Below are positions 41,804 to 52,822 of a stretch of 64,000 bases of DNA, one piece after another. The position numbers and the translations under genes were made by a program. The stretch is from Alphaproteobacteria bacterium (GTDB lineage: Bacteria > Pseudomonadota > Alphaproteobacteria > JAJFFI01). Every line of letters begins with the position of its first letter. The stretch's first letter is position 1. The notes under the pieces were generated by a model. That model saw nothing but the letters and a program-made list of their open reading frames with translations. It was not told where the DNA came from and made no database searches. The stretch lies in assembly GCA_030066595.1 (NCBI GenBank), contig JASJBI010000037.1, positions 33,246 through 97,245 on the forward strand. The letters run 5' to 3'.

Positions 41804-43000
41804 TTGCGACAAACCCTGGGAGCGCTTCTCCTGAAGCGCTCGGAGACCATCAATGCATGGATCCTCGGTCTGTTCATCGTTTTCGCGGCCGGCCTTGTCT
41901 CGCTTCTGTCGCTAAAGTTCCTGATCGTTCCCTATGCTTGGATTTGCCTGACTTGGTTGATCGTCTGTGTCGTCGCGGCGATGCGGACGAGGAGATCGGG
42001 CTGGCGCGCCCTGGCTATCAACATTGCCGCCGTCCTAGTCGTTCTCGGGGGGTTCGAGCTTGGCCTCTATCTCCTTGCCTCTCACAGGCTCGCGATGCGA
42101 AACGAGTTCACGCACGCAGAGGGCAGCCCGCTACGCCAGAGCGAGCAACACGACCTGTTGGGATATGCACCCACAAAAGGCCACCGGGTAGATTGGCGGA
42201 GATACTCAGGGAATCGTTTGATCTTCCACGTCTCGTATCAAATCAACGATTTGGGCCTACGGACCGTACCGTCCAGCAATCCGGATTCGACTGACTGCGT
42301 TCTTTTCTTTGGAGGCTCCTTTACATTCGGCGCCGGCGTCAATGATGAGGAAACCGCCGCCCACCTGTTCGGCGTCACCACCGGTCGACGCTTCCAGGTT
42401 CTCAACTTTGGTTTTTCCGGCTATGGCCCACACCAGATGCTCGCGATGCTGGAACGAGACGCGAGAGTGCAGAACCTTCGGTGTCGGCCAATCCACGTCA
42501 TCTATCAGGGAATTCCGCAACACCCTCCGCGCGTGAGTGGTAAGTTTTATTGGGACAGGTTCGGACCGAAGTATCTTCTGACCGAGGACGGCGATCCTGT
42601 CTACCGGGGGCCGTTCCAAAGACGGAACTCGTTCCAGCTCTTCGTGCGGACTCAAGTCGAGAAATCGTTTCTCATGCGGCGCTTGCAGCAACGCGTCACA
42701 GTTGAAGATATAGCGCTGACGGTTGCGGTGGTGGACAAGGCGAGGAAGCTGGTCAAGCGTCGTTATCCAGGGTGTTCCTTTCACGTCATCTTCTGGGACG
42801 AAAGGGACAATCAAAATTCCGACGAACTGCTGGCCGGATTTCGGGCGCGGGGCCTGCGGGTCCATCGCGTCGGGGAGATCCTGCCCGGCTATGATGAGTC
42901 TCGCCGTAGATACCAGTTGGACCCTGACGACCTACATCCCAACCCGCTGGCGAACCGCCTCGTCGCGGACTACATCAGCCGAGTGATCGTCGAAGACTAA
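41804..43000 (+). CDS. membrane-anchored SGNH-hydrolase-like protein
   Basis: A protein of about 398 residues with two or three N-terminal membrane helices (about residues 12-90) and an SGNH/GDSL-type domain after that. The nucleophile block is FFGGSFTFGAGV (Gly-Gly-Ser where GDS is usual), and the Asp-x-x-His block is DPDDLHPNPLANRL. Such proteins often add or remove acyl groups on polysaccharides. TTG at 41804 is preferred because AGAGGGG is five bases upstream; the GTG at 41780 has none. Base composition and codon use are less GC-biased than in the neighbours, and repeats flank it. Confidence 0.7.
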   Translation: MRQTLGALLLKRSETINAWILGLFIVFAAGLVSLLSLKFLIVPYAWICLTWLIVCVVAAMRTRRSGWRALAINIAAVLVVLGGFELGLYLLASHRLAMRNEFTHAEGSPLRQSEQHDLLGYAPTKGHRVDWRRYSGNRLIFHVSYQINDLGLRTVPSSNPDSTDCVLFFGGSFTFGAGVNDEETAAHLFGVTTGRRFQVLNFGFSGYGPHQMLAMLERDARVQNLRCRPIHVIYQGIPQHPPRVSGKFYWDRFGPKYLLTEDGDPVYRGPFQRRNSFQLFVRTQVEKSFLMRRLQQRVTVEDIALTVAVVDKARKLVKRRYPGCSFHVIFWDERDNQNSDELLAGFRARGLRVHRVGEILPGYDESRRRYQLDPDDLHPNPLANRLVADYISRVIVED

Positions 43001-43142
43001 GGGCGCATTTCGGCGGGATTTGTTCCTCTCTCAAAGAATCGGCTTCGGGCTATCAGGCGTACCACCGATGGCCCGAGAACTCTGTCCGCATAGCGGGCAC
43101 AAGCGGACCCGCCGCCAGACGTAACCTCGGTGATCGATGGAT

Positions 43143-43224
43143 GGCGGATCAGACAGCAGGGTGAGGCGGTTGCACGCCCCTGCAACCCGCGCATGGCCCG
43201 TCCTTGCGCGCGGCAATCCCGGTG
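43143..43224. repeat. cassette-boundary repeat, copy 2
   Basis: Contains the 38-bp sequence identical to copy 1 (43187-43224) plus about 44 bp upstream shared with copy 3, including the hairpin GCGGTTGCA-CGCCCC-TGCAACC-CGC. It separates the SGNH gene from the polymerase/ligase gene. Confidence 0.75.
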
Positions 43225-43279
43225 CCTCTTTGCGCGCGTTTCATTTCCGGTGACTCCGAGAAGCTGACGACGGCGCTCT

Positions 43280-44728
43280 TCATACTCGCAAGGCTGGCTT
43301 ACCTATGTGCTGCACCCTGACAGATATCGGCCCCGCGGCCGCCGGCACAGCCAGCGCGCCTCCGAGCAGGAACCAGAAATACCGTTGATACGTCACCTCC
43401 ATTCCGAGTGACGCACCCACGAACACAGCGATCATGCCGAGCATTCCCAGCTGCAACGTCCTGGTCGCCGGCCTCCCTCGCTCGAGACCGCAACAGAGAC
43501 CCCGCAAGGCGACGATGAAAGCGCCGACGAAAACGGCTGCGCCGACAAGTCCGGTCTCGGTCAACAGCCACAACAGGGTGTTGTGGATGATGTAGGGGGT
43601 GTCACTGCCCCTATCGATTTCGGTCCAAAGGAAGGAACCGAGACCGGTGCCGAATAGTGGGCGATCCAGCCACATTTCGAGGGCTCTGAGCCCGACTGCA
43701 ACTCGGTCCAGGCTGCTTACGTCTTCGGCGAAATGCGTTCGGTAAACGAAGTTGATAACAATCTGATCTGCAAGGGATTTATGGGGCGCAGACCCGGATA
43801 GCCCAAATGCCGAGAACCAGTCCAATGTGGCCGGCAGAAGATAGACGAGAGAAACCGTTAGAATCGTCGCCAAGGCGACAGCCAGAGCGAAGCGTCGAGC
43901 GGGAAGCGACTGCATGAGGAGCATGGCGGTCACCGCGATGGCAAGTCCGAACCACGCACTCCGCGAGAAGCTGAGAATGAGACCGCTGAGGATCAGCGTG
44001 GCAATCAACAGGTGGCACTTGCGCGATGTAAGCGTGCCCGCGGCCATAAACGGCATCTGCATGGCGGCTGCCGCTGCGAGCAAGAGGCCGAACGCGTTCG
44101 GATTGTCCATGAACCCGAAGTGCCGAAACGTGACCACGCCGGCGGGGAGATCGAGAATCCCAAGCATGCGGACGGTGAAATCGATGATCCCGTACGCACT
44201 GACCAAGGCCGCGCACCATAAAAACGCGCGGAGAAAGGGTTCGAGACCGCGTGCGTACGCATGTACGGCCAGCCAGCCTCCCAGGACGAAGTACCAAAGC
44301 AAGACGAACCAGCCGAGGTACTTGTTGAAGACAGCCCAGGGAAACCACATACCGGTGTGCAAACGTCCCACGAGCAAAGCCCCAGTCATCACCAGGGTCA
44401 TGCCAGCCAGCCAGAACCATATACCCCTGATGCGCCAGGCTGGCAGCGGCGCCCAGGCCCGGCTCAGAAGAACAATGAGTGCGAGAGCGATCGAGACCAG
44501 ATCCGCCAGGCTCACCCGTATCGGGTTGTTCCAGATCGAAAGCGTTAGGTGAAACTGAAGAGAGCATGCGAGGAGAACGAGCGCGAAACCGGCCCATTCG
44601 ATTCGCAGCAAAGGCTCGCCGACCGTCGCGGCCGCCGACCTTACACGGGCCGGCGGAGCCGCGGGCTGGCCTGCGCCAAAATGATAACGAGCACGCTCTG
44701 TGCGCGAAGAAACTTCCTGGCCAGCCAA
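43280..44728 (-). CDS. O-antigen ligase/polymerase family membrane protein
   Basis: A protein of up to 482 residues with about ten to twelve membrane helices. The large periplasmic loop region PLFGTGLGSFLWTE, followed by YIIHNTLLWLLTETGLVGA, is the signature of the Wzy_C/O-antigen ligase family. It should join or polymerise sugars onto a lipid-linked glycan. The start is unsure: the frame opens with TTG at 44728 and the first 35 residues are low complexity. It faces the SGNH gene (convergent) and lies between repeat copies 2 and 3. Confidence 0.8.
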   Translation of the reverse strand: MAGQEVSSRTERARYHFGAGQPAAPPARVRSAAATVGEPLLRIEWAGFALVLLACSLQFHLTLSIWNNPIRVSLADLVSIALALIVLLSRAWAPLPAWRIRGIWFWLAGMTLVMTGALLVGRLHTGMWFPWAVFNKYLGWFVLLWYFVLGGWLAVHAYARGLEPFLRAFLWCAALVSAYGIIDFTVRMLGILDLPAGVVTFRHFGFMDNPNAFGLLLAAAAAMQMPFMAAGTLTSRKCHLLIATLILSGLILSFSRSAWFGLAIAVTAMLLMQSLPARRFALAVALATILTVSLVYLLPATLDWFSAFGLSGSAPHKSLADQIVINFVYRTHFAEDVSSLDRVAVGLRALEMWLDRPLFGTGLGSFLWTEIDRGSDTPYIIHNTLLWLLTETGLVGAAVFVGAFIVALRGLCCGLERGRPATRTLQLGMLGMIAVFVGASLGMEVTYQRYFWFLLGGALAVPAAAGPISVRVQHIGKPALRV

Positions 44729-45030
44729 GTAACGAGCCCAACACTGTCGAACGAGGCGGTCCGGGACGCAGTTCGAACGCTCGCGTGCTCTTTGCCCAGG
44801 AGTCGGCGGTGGCTGACCACCTCAACTACAAGGACAGCGCCCAGGCAGATCGCCTGTTCACCCCCGTAGGACAGCAAACTAGCACTTTAGGACCGGATAG
44901 GCCATTAGGCATGCGCTCTGCGCATTTCTCCTTTTGCCTATTAGACGAAGCGCCGGTGGCTCGGAGGCTCCGTCCGCCTCGCGGGCGTAGTCGAGTTCAC
45001 GGCCGAACGGGCGTCCGCTGCGCGATGTCT

Positions 45031-45106
45031 GGCGCATCGAACAGCAAGCTGAAGCGGTTGCACGCCCATGCAACCCGTGCATGGCCCGTCTTCGCGCGCG
45101 GCAGTC
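45031..45106. repeat. cassette-boundary repeat, copy 3
   Basis: Degenerate copy: GGTTGCACGCCCATGCAACC hairpin and GTGCATGGCCCGTCTTCGCG core, about 80 percent like copy 2. It marks the right edge of the cassette. Apart from this repeat I see no gene in the 452-bp gap 44729-45180. Confidence 0.65.
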
Positions 45107-45180
45107 AGTTTTGATTTGCCTCCCGTTCGCCCTGGTCGCATCCTTGCGGACGGGGCGAACCTTGATCAGGGGGGCAGACC

Positions 45181-46494
45181 ATGACCAAGCAGCGCGAGAT
45201 TGGAATTCGCGAGCTCTATCAGCAAGATCCGGTGCGCGCCGACGAGCTCGTCTTCGGCCGCAGAGCGGGTCCGAACCGGCGCGGCTTTCTGCGCGGCGCC
45301 GGGCTTGCCGCCATGAGCGCGGCGGTCGGCGCGGCGATCCCGTTCCACCGCAACATGCCGGCGGGGTTGATCCCCGCGGCGCTCGCCGAAAGCAAGGACG
45401 ACTTCAAGCTCGAGGGCAAGGACGGGCTTTCGGTCTTGAACGACCGGCCGGTCAATGCGGAGACGCCGGCGCATCTCTTGGACGACGCGATAACGCCGAT
45501 CAGCCGGCATTTCGTGCGCAACAACGGACTGGTGCCGGACCGGGCGCGGTCGATGGAGGCCGGCGACTGGACGCTGACCATCGACGGCGAGGTGGCGACG
45601 CCGTTGACGCTCACGCTCGATGAGATCAAGAAGAAGTTCAAGCCGGTCACCCATCAACTTCAAATCGAATGCGGCGGCAACGGCCGCGCCGCCTTCAACC
45701 CGCCGGCCAAGGGCAACCAGTGGACGGTCGGCGCGATCGGCTGTTCCGAGTGGACCGGCGTGCCGATGCGCGATCTGTTCAAGGCGGCGGGCATCAAGGA
45801 CAGCGCCGTCTACACGGGCTATTACGGCGAGGACGTGCACCTTTCGGGCAAGCCGGACAAGGTGGTGATCTCGCGCGGCGCGCCGATCGCCAAGATGATG
45901 GAGCCGCACACGCTGCTCGCCTATCAGATGAACGGCCAGGACATCCCCTTCTGGCACGGCTTCCCGGCCCGCATCGTGGCGCCCGGCTGGCCCGGCTCGG
46001 TCTCGGGCAAATGGGTCAAGCGCATCTGGATCCGCAAGGAGGTGCATGACGGGCCGAAGATGACCGGCACCTCCTATCGCGTGCCCTGGTTCCCGCCCGA
46101 GCCCGGCGAGAAGGTCGAAAAGAAGGACTGGCGGATCATCGAGTCGATGCCGGTGAAGTCGCTGATCACCTTCCCGGAGACCGGCACGACCGTGACCGGC
46201 AAGACCCTGGATGTGCGCGGCCATGCCTGGGCCGGCGACAACGCGGTCAAGCGCCTCGATTTGACCATGGATTTCGGCGCCAGCTGGGTCGAGGCCAAGC
46301 TCGAGAAACCGAAGAACCCTTATGCCTGGCAGCATTGGCAGGCCGAGCTGACGTTCCCGAGCAAGGGCTATTACGAGATCTGGGCGCGGGCGACCGACGA
46401 CAAGGGGCGCATGCAGCCCTTTGCCGTCACCTGGAACGGCAAGGGCTACCTGAACAACTCCATGCACCGGGTCGCGGTGAAGGTCGTCGTCTGA
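45181..46494 (+). CDS. SoxC/SorA-type sulfite dehydrogenase, molybdenum subunit
   Basis: A 437-residue sulfite-oxidase-family enzyme. A twin-arginine signal (NRRGFLRGAGLAAMSAAVG, about residues 29-50) directs export after cofactor insertion. The molybdenum-ligating Cys is in QIECGGNGRAAF, and the domain continues with GCSEWTGVPMRDLF; the C-terminal dimerisation domain (about 320-437) includes VDGHAW-like VRGHAWAGDNAVKRL. It oxidises sulfite, or sulfane sulfur within a Sox complex, and passes electrons to the cytochrome one base downstream. No other sox gene is nearby. Confidence 0.85.
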   Translation: MTKQREIGIRELYQQDPVRADELVFGRRAGPNRRGFLRGAGLAAMSAAVGAAIPFHRNMPAGLIPAALAESKDDFKLEGKDGLSVLNDRPVNAETPAHLLDDAITPISRHFVRNNGLVPDRARSMEAGDWTLTIDGEVATPLTLTLDEIKKKFKPVTHQLQIECGGNGRAAFNPPAKGNQWTVGAIGCSEWTGVPMRDLFKAAGIKDSAVYTGYYGEDVHLSGKPDKVVISRGAPIAKMMEPHTLLAYQMNGQDIPFWHGFPARIVAPGWPGSVSGKWVKRIWIRKEVHDGPKMTGTSYRVPWFPPEPGEKVEKKDWRIIESMPVKSLITFPETGTTVTGKTLDVRGHAWAGDNAVKRLDLTMDFGASWVEAKLEKPKNPYAWQHWQAELTFPSKGYYEIWARATDDKGRMQPFAVTWNGKGYLNNSMHRVAVKVVV

Positions 46495-46495
46495 C

Positions 46496-47053
46496 GTGCG
46501 CATCCCGGTCCTGGTCCTGCTGCCGCTCCTGGCCCTGGGCAGTTGGGGCGCGCAGTCGCTGGTGGCGCGCTTGACCGGCGGCGCGGCGGCGGCGGAAGCG
46601 CTCGACTTGGCCGGTCTGCCGCCCGGGCCCGGCCGGGACGCGGTCTACTACACCTGCCGGGCCTGCCACTCCTCGCGGCAGTTCGTGCAGCAGCGGCTCA
46701 GCCGGGACGAGTGGGACGCGCTGCTCACCGAGATGGTGAAGAAGAACGGCATGGCCGAGCCGGAGCCCTGGGCGCGCACGCTCATGCTGGCCTATCTCAC
46801 CACCCATTTCGGCCCGCCGGACGACGAGTACGGCGGCCTGCCGACGGCGCCCGGCCAGGAAGAGACCTTCGGCATCTGCGGGGCCTGCCATTCGATCCGC
46901 CTGGTCACGCAGCAGCGGCTGACCCGGGCCGACTGGGACGAGACCCTGGTCTGGATGGTCGAAGAACAGGAGATGGATCCGCTCGAGCCCGAGGATCGCA
47001 AGCTGATCCTGGACTACCTGGCGACCTACTACGGGCGGGACGTGCCGCGTTGA
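46496..47053 (+). CDS. diheme c-type cytochrome, partner of the sulfite dehydrogenase
   Basis: A 185-residue exported protein (signal about residues 1-35) with two CxxCH heme sites, CRACH and CGACH. The two halves are an internal duplication: after each heme come QQRLSRDEWDALLTEMV and QQRLTRADWDETLVWMV, then a helix ending in LAYLTTHFG and LDYLATYYG. It starts with GTG one base after the sulfite dehydrogenase stop, so the two are coupled. It would accept electrons from the Mo centre. Its 3' end overlaps the convergent YdcF-like gene by 25 bp. Confidence 0.82.
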   Translation: MRIPVLVLLPLLALGSWGAQSLVARLTGGAAAAEALDLAGLPPGPGRDAVYYTCRACHSSRQFVQQRLSRDEWDALLTEMVKKNGMAEPEPWARTLMLAYLTTHFGPPDDEYGGLPTAPGQEETFGICGACHSIRLVTQQRLTRADWDETLVWMVEEQEMDPLEPEDRKLILDYLATYYGRDVPR

Positions 47054-47574
47054 GAGGTCATGTGCGCGATCCGGCGCCGATCGCGGACCCGGATCCGATA
47101 GAGATACCAAAGCCGGGCCGCGATCTCGCGGGCCCGGACCGCGGCCTCGTAGGACAGGCGGTCGCGGGGCGTCCGCGGGGCGGCGCTGGCCTCGGCCGAG
47201 ACCGGGAGCCGGCGAAAGACCGCGAGCGCCCGGCGCAGATGGTAGCCGTCGCTCACCACCAAGGCACGGGACCAGCCGCGCCGGCGCATGATCTCCGCCG
47301 TGTTGAGGACGTTCTCGAAGGTGTTCGCGGAGGCAGGCTCCAGCACGACCCGGTCTTCGGGCACGCCCGCCGCCAAGGCCAGATCGCGCATGATCTCTGC
47401 CTCCGCCGGCCGGCCGCCGGCGGCCCCGCCCGAGAGCACAAGCCACGCCCCGCGGCCGTCCCGAAACAGCCGGACCCCGTGCGCCAGACGCCGCGCCAGG
47501 GCCGGGCTCGGCCGACCGTCCGCGAGCACCCGGGTGCCCAGCACCACGATCACGTCATACGGCGGGGTCGCCAT
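47029..47574 (-). CDS. YdcF/DUF218-family protein
   Basis: A 181-residue DUF218 domain protein: IVVLGTRVLADGRPSPALARRL at the start, LVLSGGAAGGRPAEAEIM, the EPASANTFENVLNTAEIM segment and VVSDGYHLRRA at the end. Relatives (YdcF, SanA, ElyC) act in envelope processes or bind S-adenosylmethionine; they mostly carry a membrane anchor, which is absent here. The ATG at 47574 starts eight residues inside the longest frame. It runs into the cytochrome gene tail-to-tail. Confidence 0.75.
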   Translation of the reverse strand: MATPPYDVIVVLGTRVLADGRPSPALARRLAHGVRLFRDGRGAWLVLSGGAAGGRPAEAEIMRDLALAAGVPEDRVVLEPASANTFENVLNTAEIMRRRGWSRALVVSDGYHLRRALAVFRRLPVSAEASAAPRTPRDRLSYEAAVRAREIAARLWYLYRIRVRDRRRIAHMTSQRGTSRP

Positions 47575-47601
47575 CCGGGCAGTATGGCACAGCAACACAA
47601 A

Positions 47602-47621
47602 GGGCGCCGCGCGCGGCGCCC
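47602..47621 (-). terminator. probable terminator after rpmE
   Basis: GGGCGCCGC-GC-GCGGCGCCC, a perfect 9-bp stem about 30 bp after the rpmE stop, followed on the minus strand by TTTGTGTTG. The T-run is short, so strength is uncertain. Confidence 0.55.
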
Positions 47622-47649
47622 CTTCGGGTCATTCCGCCTTGGGAGGAGG

Positions 47650-47871
47650 CTACTTCAGGCCCAGGCCCTGAAAGCGCTTGTTGAACTTGGCCACCTGCCC
47701 GCCCGAGTCGACCAGGCGGTGCTCGCCGGTCCAGGCCGGGTGGGTCTTGGGGTCGATCTCGAGCTTCAGCGTCTCGCCCGCAGCGCCCCAGGTGGACCGG
47801 GTCTTGAACTCGGACCCGTCGGTCATCACCACGGTGATCTCGTGATAGTCCGGATGGATGTCTTTCTTCAT
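47650..47871 (-). CDS. rpmE: 50S ribosomal protein L31
   Basis: A 73-residue protein beginning [20 protein letters not shown] and containing [24 protein letters not shown], the C-terminal fingerprint of L31. It lacks the CxxC zinc pairs of zinc-binding L31, so it is the zinc-free alphaproteobacterial form. A TATATA box lies about 35 bp upstream of the start. Confidence 0.95.
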   Translation of the reverse strand: MKKDIHPDYHEITVVMTDGSEFKTRSTWGAAGETLKLEIDPKTHPAWTGEHRLVDSGGQVAKFNKRFQGLGLK

Positions 47872-47945
47872 CGCTCTGCTCCGCCGCTCTGGCCGGGTAT
47901 ATAGCGCTGCCGGCCCCTGGGAGCAAGGGCCGCCAGGCCACTGTT

Positions 47946-48551
47946 TCAGAACACCAGCAAGGCCGCCGAACCGAGCAACAGCCCGCCCATCGCCCGGTCG
48001 AACCATCGTCTGGCCGCGGGCGGCCCCAGCCATCCGGCGATGACCGAGCCGGCAGAGGCCCACAAGGTTAGGCAGAGCACGAAGATGACGCCCAACGTTG
48101 CCGCCAGCGTGGCCAGGTTGGTGAGGCTCTGGGTCTCGCCCGAGATCGCGGCGGTGGCCGTGACCACAAGAACCCAGGCCTTGGGGTTGAGGAGCTGAAA
48201 GGCCGCCACGCCGAGCGCCGTGCTGGGCAGCCGGCCGACCCGTCCCGGCGTGTCATTGCCGTCCGCGCCGCCCTGCGCCTGCCGGATCAGCCCGGCGCCG
48301 AGCCACGCCAGGTAAAGCGCGCCCGCGACCGTGAGCGCAAGGCGCAGAGGGGGCACCGCGTTGAAGGCCGCGCCCGCGCCCAGCCAGATGAGGCCCAACA
48401 GAGCCAGGCTGCCGATGACCACGCCGGCCATCGCGGGGAACGCCCCCATGAAGCCGCCGCGCGTCGCGGCCGCCATGACGATGAAGTTGTTCGGCCCCGG
48501 CGTGATGGCGGCGACCGTGACGAAGCCGATGACCGCCAGGATCGGGTCCAT
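47946..48551 (-). CDS. LysE/RhtB-family amino acid exporter
   Basis: A 201-residue protein with six membrane helices and the LysE fingerprint [28 protein letters not shown] near the N-terminus (about residues 17-44), where GPN is near invariant, and LNPKAWVLV in the middle. It exports amino acids or similar small solutes. Six bp after the glutathionyl-hydroquinone reductase gene on the same strand, so probably cotranscribed. Confidence 0.87.
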   Translation of the reverse strand: MDPILAVIGFVTVAAITPGPNNFIVMAAATRGGFMGAFPAMAGVVIGSLALLGLIWLGAGAAFNAVPPLRLALTVAGALYLAWLGAGLIRQAQGGADGNDTPGRVGRLPSTALGVAAFQLLNPKAWVLVVTATAAISGETQSLTNLATLAATLGVIFVLCLTLWASAGSVIAGWLGPPAARRWFDRAMGGLLLGSAALLVF

Positions 48552-48557
48552 CCCCCG

Positions 48558-49586
48558 TCACCCGCCCCGGCCGCCGAAGCGGCGGGGGTCGACCGTCCGC
48601 GTCTCGCCGCCGCACAGCGCCACCTGCGCCGGAGCCAGGGCGTCGCGGCCATGGGGTGCCATCCAGTCCGCGTCGGGTGCTGCGGCGACGATGCCGAAGG
48701 GGTTGTGGACACCGTCGTTCTGGTAGTAGCCCGCGCGGATGGCGGCGAGATCGACCGTCTCGGCGATGCCGCGCCAGGCGTACAGGTCCCGCGCATAGGC
48801 CCAGAGGGTCGGGTAGTCCACCAGACGCCGCCGCGTGCACCGGAAATGGCTGTGGTAGACGGCGTCGAACCGTACCAGCGTGGGGAACAGCCGCCAGTCC
48901 GTCTCGGTGATGATCGCGCCGAACAGGTAGCGATTCTCCACCAGGCGCCGCTCGAGCGCATCCAGCGTGGCGAAGACCTGGGCCACCGCCGAATCATAAG
49001 CGTCCTGCCGTTGGGCCAACCCCGCCCGGTAGACCGCGTCCGACAGCCCTTCGTGCAGCGTGGCGTTGAGGGCGTCGATCTCCCCCCGCAGGGGTTCGGG
49101 CACCAGGGTGAAGTCGAGGCTCCGGCGTGGACGCGGGACCGCGTCGAACACCCGCATGATCGCCGCCGACTCGTTGCTGACGACGCGCCGGTCCCGTCTG
49201 TCCCAGAGCACGGGGACGCTGGCGCGCCCGCTGTAGCCCGGATCGCTCAGGCGGTAGAGCTCGTGCAGATGGATGATCCGCATCTCCGTTCCCGGTACGC
49301 GCCAGGGCCGGCCGCCATTCGCGGGATAGCCCTCGACGCGCCGGCCGCCGGCGATCTGCAGCGGCACCGCGTCCGCGAGACCCTTGAGCGTTCGCAGGAT
49401 CGTCGTGCGGTGCGACCAGGGGCAGCTCAGCGAGGCGATCAGGTGAAACCGGCCCGGATCCGAGACGATGGCGTCGACCACCTCCGCCCCCAGCGCCTTT
49501 CGATGAACGCTCAGCCGGCGCACGAAGGCACCCGCCTCGACCGTTGTGTCCTGCTCGGTCCAGCGTCCTTCCACCAGCATCCCCAT
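48558..49586 (-). CDS. glutathionyl-hydroquinone reductase (xi-class GST)
   Basis: A 342-residue YqjG/ECM4-type enzyme. The catalytic Cys is in SLSCPWSHRTTILRTLKGL, preceded by GRFHLIA, and VPVLWDRRDRRVVSNESAAIMR binds glutathione. It reduces glutathionyl-hydroquinones. The ATG at 49586 follows GGAGGG at six bases. It is divergent from a LysR-type regulator gene, the usual sign of local control. Confidence 0.87.
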   Translation of the reverse strand: MGMLVEGRWTEQDTTVEAGAFVRRLSVHRKALGAEVVDAIVSDPGRFHLIASLSCPWSHRTTILRTLKGLADAVPLQIAGGRRVEGYPANGGRPWRVPGTEMRIIHLHELYRLSDPGYSGRASVPVLWDRRDRRVVSNESAAIMRVFDAVPRPRRSLDFTLVPEPLRGEIDALNATLHEGLSDAVYRAGLAQRQDAYDSAVAQVFATLDALERRLVENRYLFGAIITETDWRLFPTLVRFDAVYHSHFRCTRRRLVDYPTLWAYARDLYAWRGIAETVDLAAIRAGYYQNDGVHNPFGIVAAAPDADWMAPHGRDALAPAQVALCGGETRTVDPRRFGGRGG

Positions 49587-49667
49587 GGGTCGCCCTCCGC
49601 AGAAACGAGTCCGGGCAAAGGCTAGCAGCAAAGAACCGACTTAATTGGTCTCGAATAAGCCTGTTTT

Positions 49668-49684
49668 GGTCTAATATTCAGACC
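49668..49684. promoter_or_regulatory. dyad abutting the LysR start codon
   Basis: GGTCT-AATATTC-AGACC, a perfect 5-bp dyad with a 7-bp spacer ending directly before the ATG. A second GGTCT half lies 21 bp upstream. The form fits a LysR-type binding region used for autoregulation and for control of the divergent reductase gene. Confidence 0.45.
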
Positions 49685-50605
49685 ATGAAGGATCTGCTGC
49701 TGAACGCGCTCAGGGCCTTTGCTGCGGTCTACGAGACCGGCGGCGTCCGCCCCGCCGCCCGCACCCTCGAGGTCACCCACTCAGCCATCAGCCGCCATCT
49801 GCGCGAGCTCGAGGCCTGGGTCGGGGTCGCCCTGGTCGAGAAGCGCGAGGGCGCGCGGGCGATCGCCTTCACGCCCCAAGGCGAAGCGCTCGGCCGCGCC
49901 GCGCTGGCCGGCCTGCGCGAGCTGGAAACCGCGGTCGCCGCGGTTCGCGAATCCAGGCGCGGCAATGCTGTGACGATCTCCACGACACCCTCTTTCGCGG
50001 CCCGCTGGCTGCTGCCCCGCCTGGCCGTCTTCGAGCAGGCCTATCCCTGGATCGAACTCTCGATCCTGGTGGACCAGACACTCGCCGATGCCGCCGATCT
50101 GGGGGCCGGTCTCGCGATCCGCATGGGGCGGGGCCCGTGGCCCGGGCTCGTCTGCGAGCCCTTCATGGACGATGCGCTCTACCCGGTCATGAGCCCCGCC
50201 TATTGGGAGCAGGCGAGCCGTCCCCACAAACCGGAGGATCTGGCCGGGCTGCGCCTTCTGCACGACCGGGACCCGAACGCGTCCTGGGCGGCGTGGCAGC
50301 GGCGTCACAAGGCGGCCAAGCTGAATGTCCGCGCGGGGCCCCGCTTTACCTCTTCCGATCTGGTCCTGCGCGCCGCCGCCCAGGGGCTGGGCGTCGCCCT
50401 GGCGCGCCACCGGCTGGCGGCCGAGGACGTCGCCTCGGGCACCTTGATGCGGCCCTGTGGCGAGCTGCACGTCCCGGTGCCGGACGCCTACTGGATCCTA
50501 CGCGCGGAGACCGCGCCAGCCCGCGCCGCGGTCGCGGCGGTCATCGACTGGCTCAGATCCCAGGCCGCCTCCGCGTTGCCGCCGACGATCGTCGGCGAGA
50601 CGTGA
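49685..50605 (+). CDS. LysR-family transcriptional regulator (GcvA-like)
   Basis: A 306-residue LysR regulator with the N-terminal helix-turn-helix (VRPAARTLEVTHSAISRHLRE, about residues 20-40) and an effector domain (about 90-300) whose DLGAGLAIRMGRGPWPGL and AQGLGVALARHRL match the GcvA/AmpR group. It starts at 49685, just after the dyad. It is divergent from the hydroquinone reductase-LysE pair, its probable target. Confidence 0.87.
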   Translation: MKDLLLNALRAFAAVYETGGVRPAARTLEVTHSAISRHLRELEAWVGVALVEKREGARAIAFTPQGEALGRAALAGLRELETAVAAVRESRRGNAVTISTTPSFAARWLLPRLAVFEQAYPWIELSILVDQTLADAADLGAGLAIRMGRGPWPGLVCEPFMDDALYPVMSPAYWEQASRPHKPEDLAGLRLLHDRDPNASWAAWQRRHKAAKLNVRAGPRFTSSDLVLRAAAQGLGVALARHRLAAEDVASGTLMRPCGELHVPVPDAYWILRAETAPARAAVAAVIDWLRSQAASALPPTIVGET

Positions 50606-50666
50606 CCGGCGGCGGCGATCGGAGGGCCGCCTTGTTGGCCCCCGGGCCCCCTGCTATATCCCGCAC

Positions 50667-52483
<1,817 letters not shown>

Positions 52484-52490
<7 letters not shown>

Positions 52491-52822
52491 AACCCACCGA
52501 TATCCGAGGCTATCACGCCCATGTCTACTACGACCCGGCGAACCGAGCGCCGGCGGAAGTCCTGCGCGCAGCCGTCGCGGACCGCTTCCAGGTCGAGCTC
52601 GGTCGCTGGCATGACAGACCGGTCGGTCCACATCCTTGCGCCAGCTATCAGATCGCCTTTGCGACGGAGCTGTTCGAGACCCTGGTGCCGTGGCTGATGC
52701 TCAACCGCGGCGGGCTCACCATTCTGGTCCACCCGGAGACCGGCGACGATCTCGCGGACCATTCCGACCACGCCGTCTGGCTGGGCCCGAGCCTCACCTT
52801 GGATTTGAGCGTCTTGAGCTAA
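52484..52822 (+). CDS. DOPA 4,5-dioxygenase family protein with a non-standard start
   Basis: An open frame of about 112 residues encoding IRGYHAHVYYDPANRAP, GRWHDRPVGPHPCASYQIAF, LVPWLMLNRGGLTILVHPET and DDLADHSDHAVWLG: the full DOPA 4,5-dioxygenase-like domain with its His residues (YHAHVYY, GRWHDRPVGPH, LVHP, DHSDHAVW). No ATG, GTG or TTG is available at the proper N-terminus. An ATC at 52484 sits seven bases after GGGAG and is proposed as start; it overlaps the exporter stop. A sequencing change of ATG to ATC or a decayed start are alternatives. Convergent overlap with the hydrolase gene at 52819-52822. Confidence 0.7.

Noticed and set aside
41567..45106. Integron cassette array with attC sites
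   Set aside because: The repeats contain a hairpin, but no integrase gene or canonical attC boxes are visible and the two genes face each other, unlike normal cassettes.
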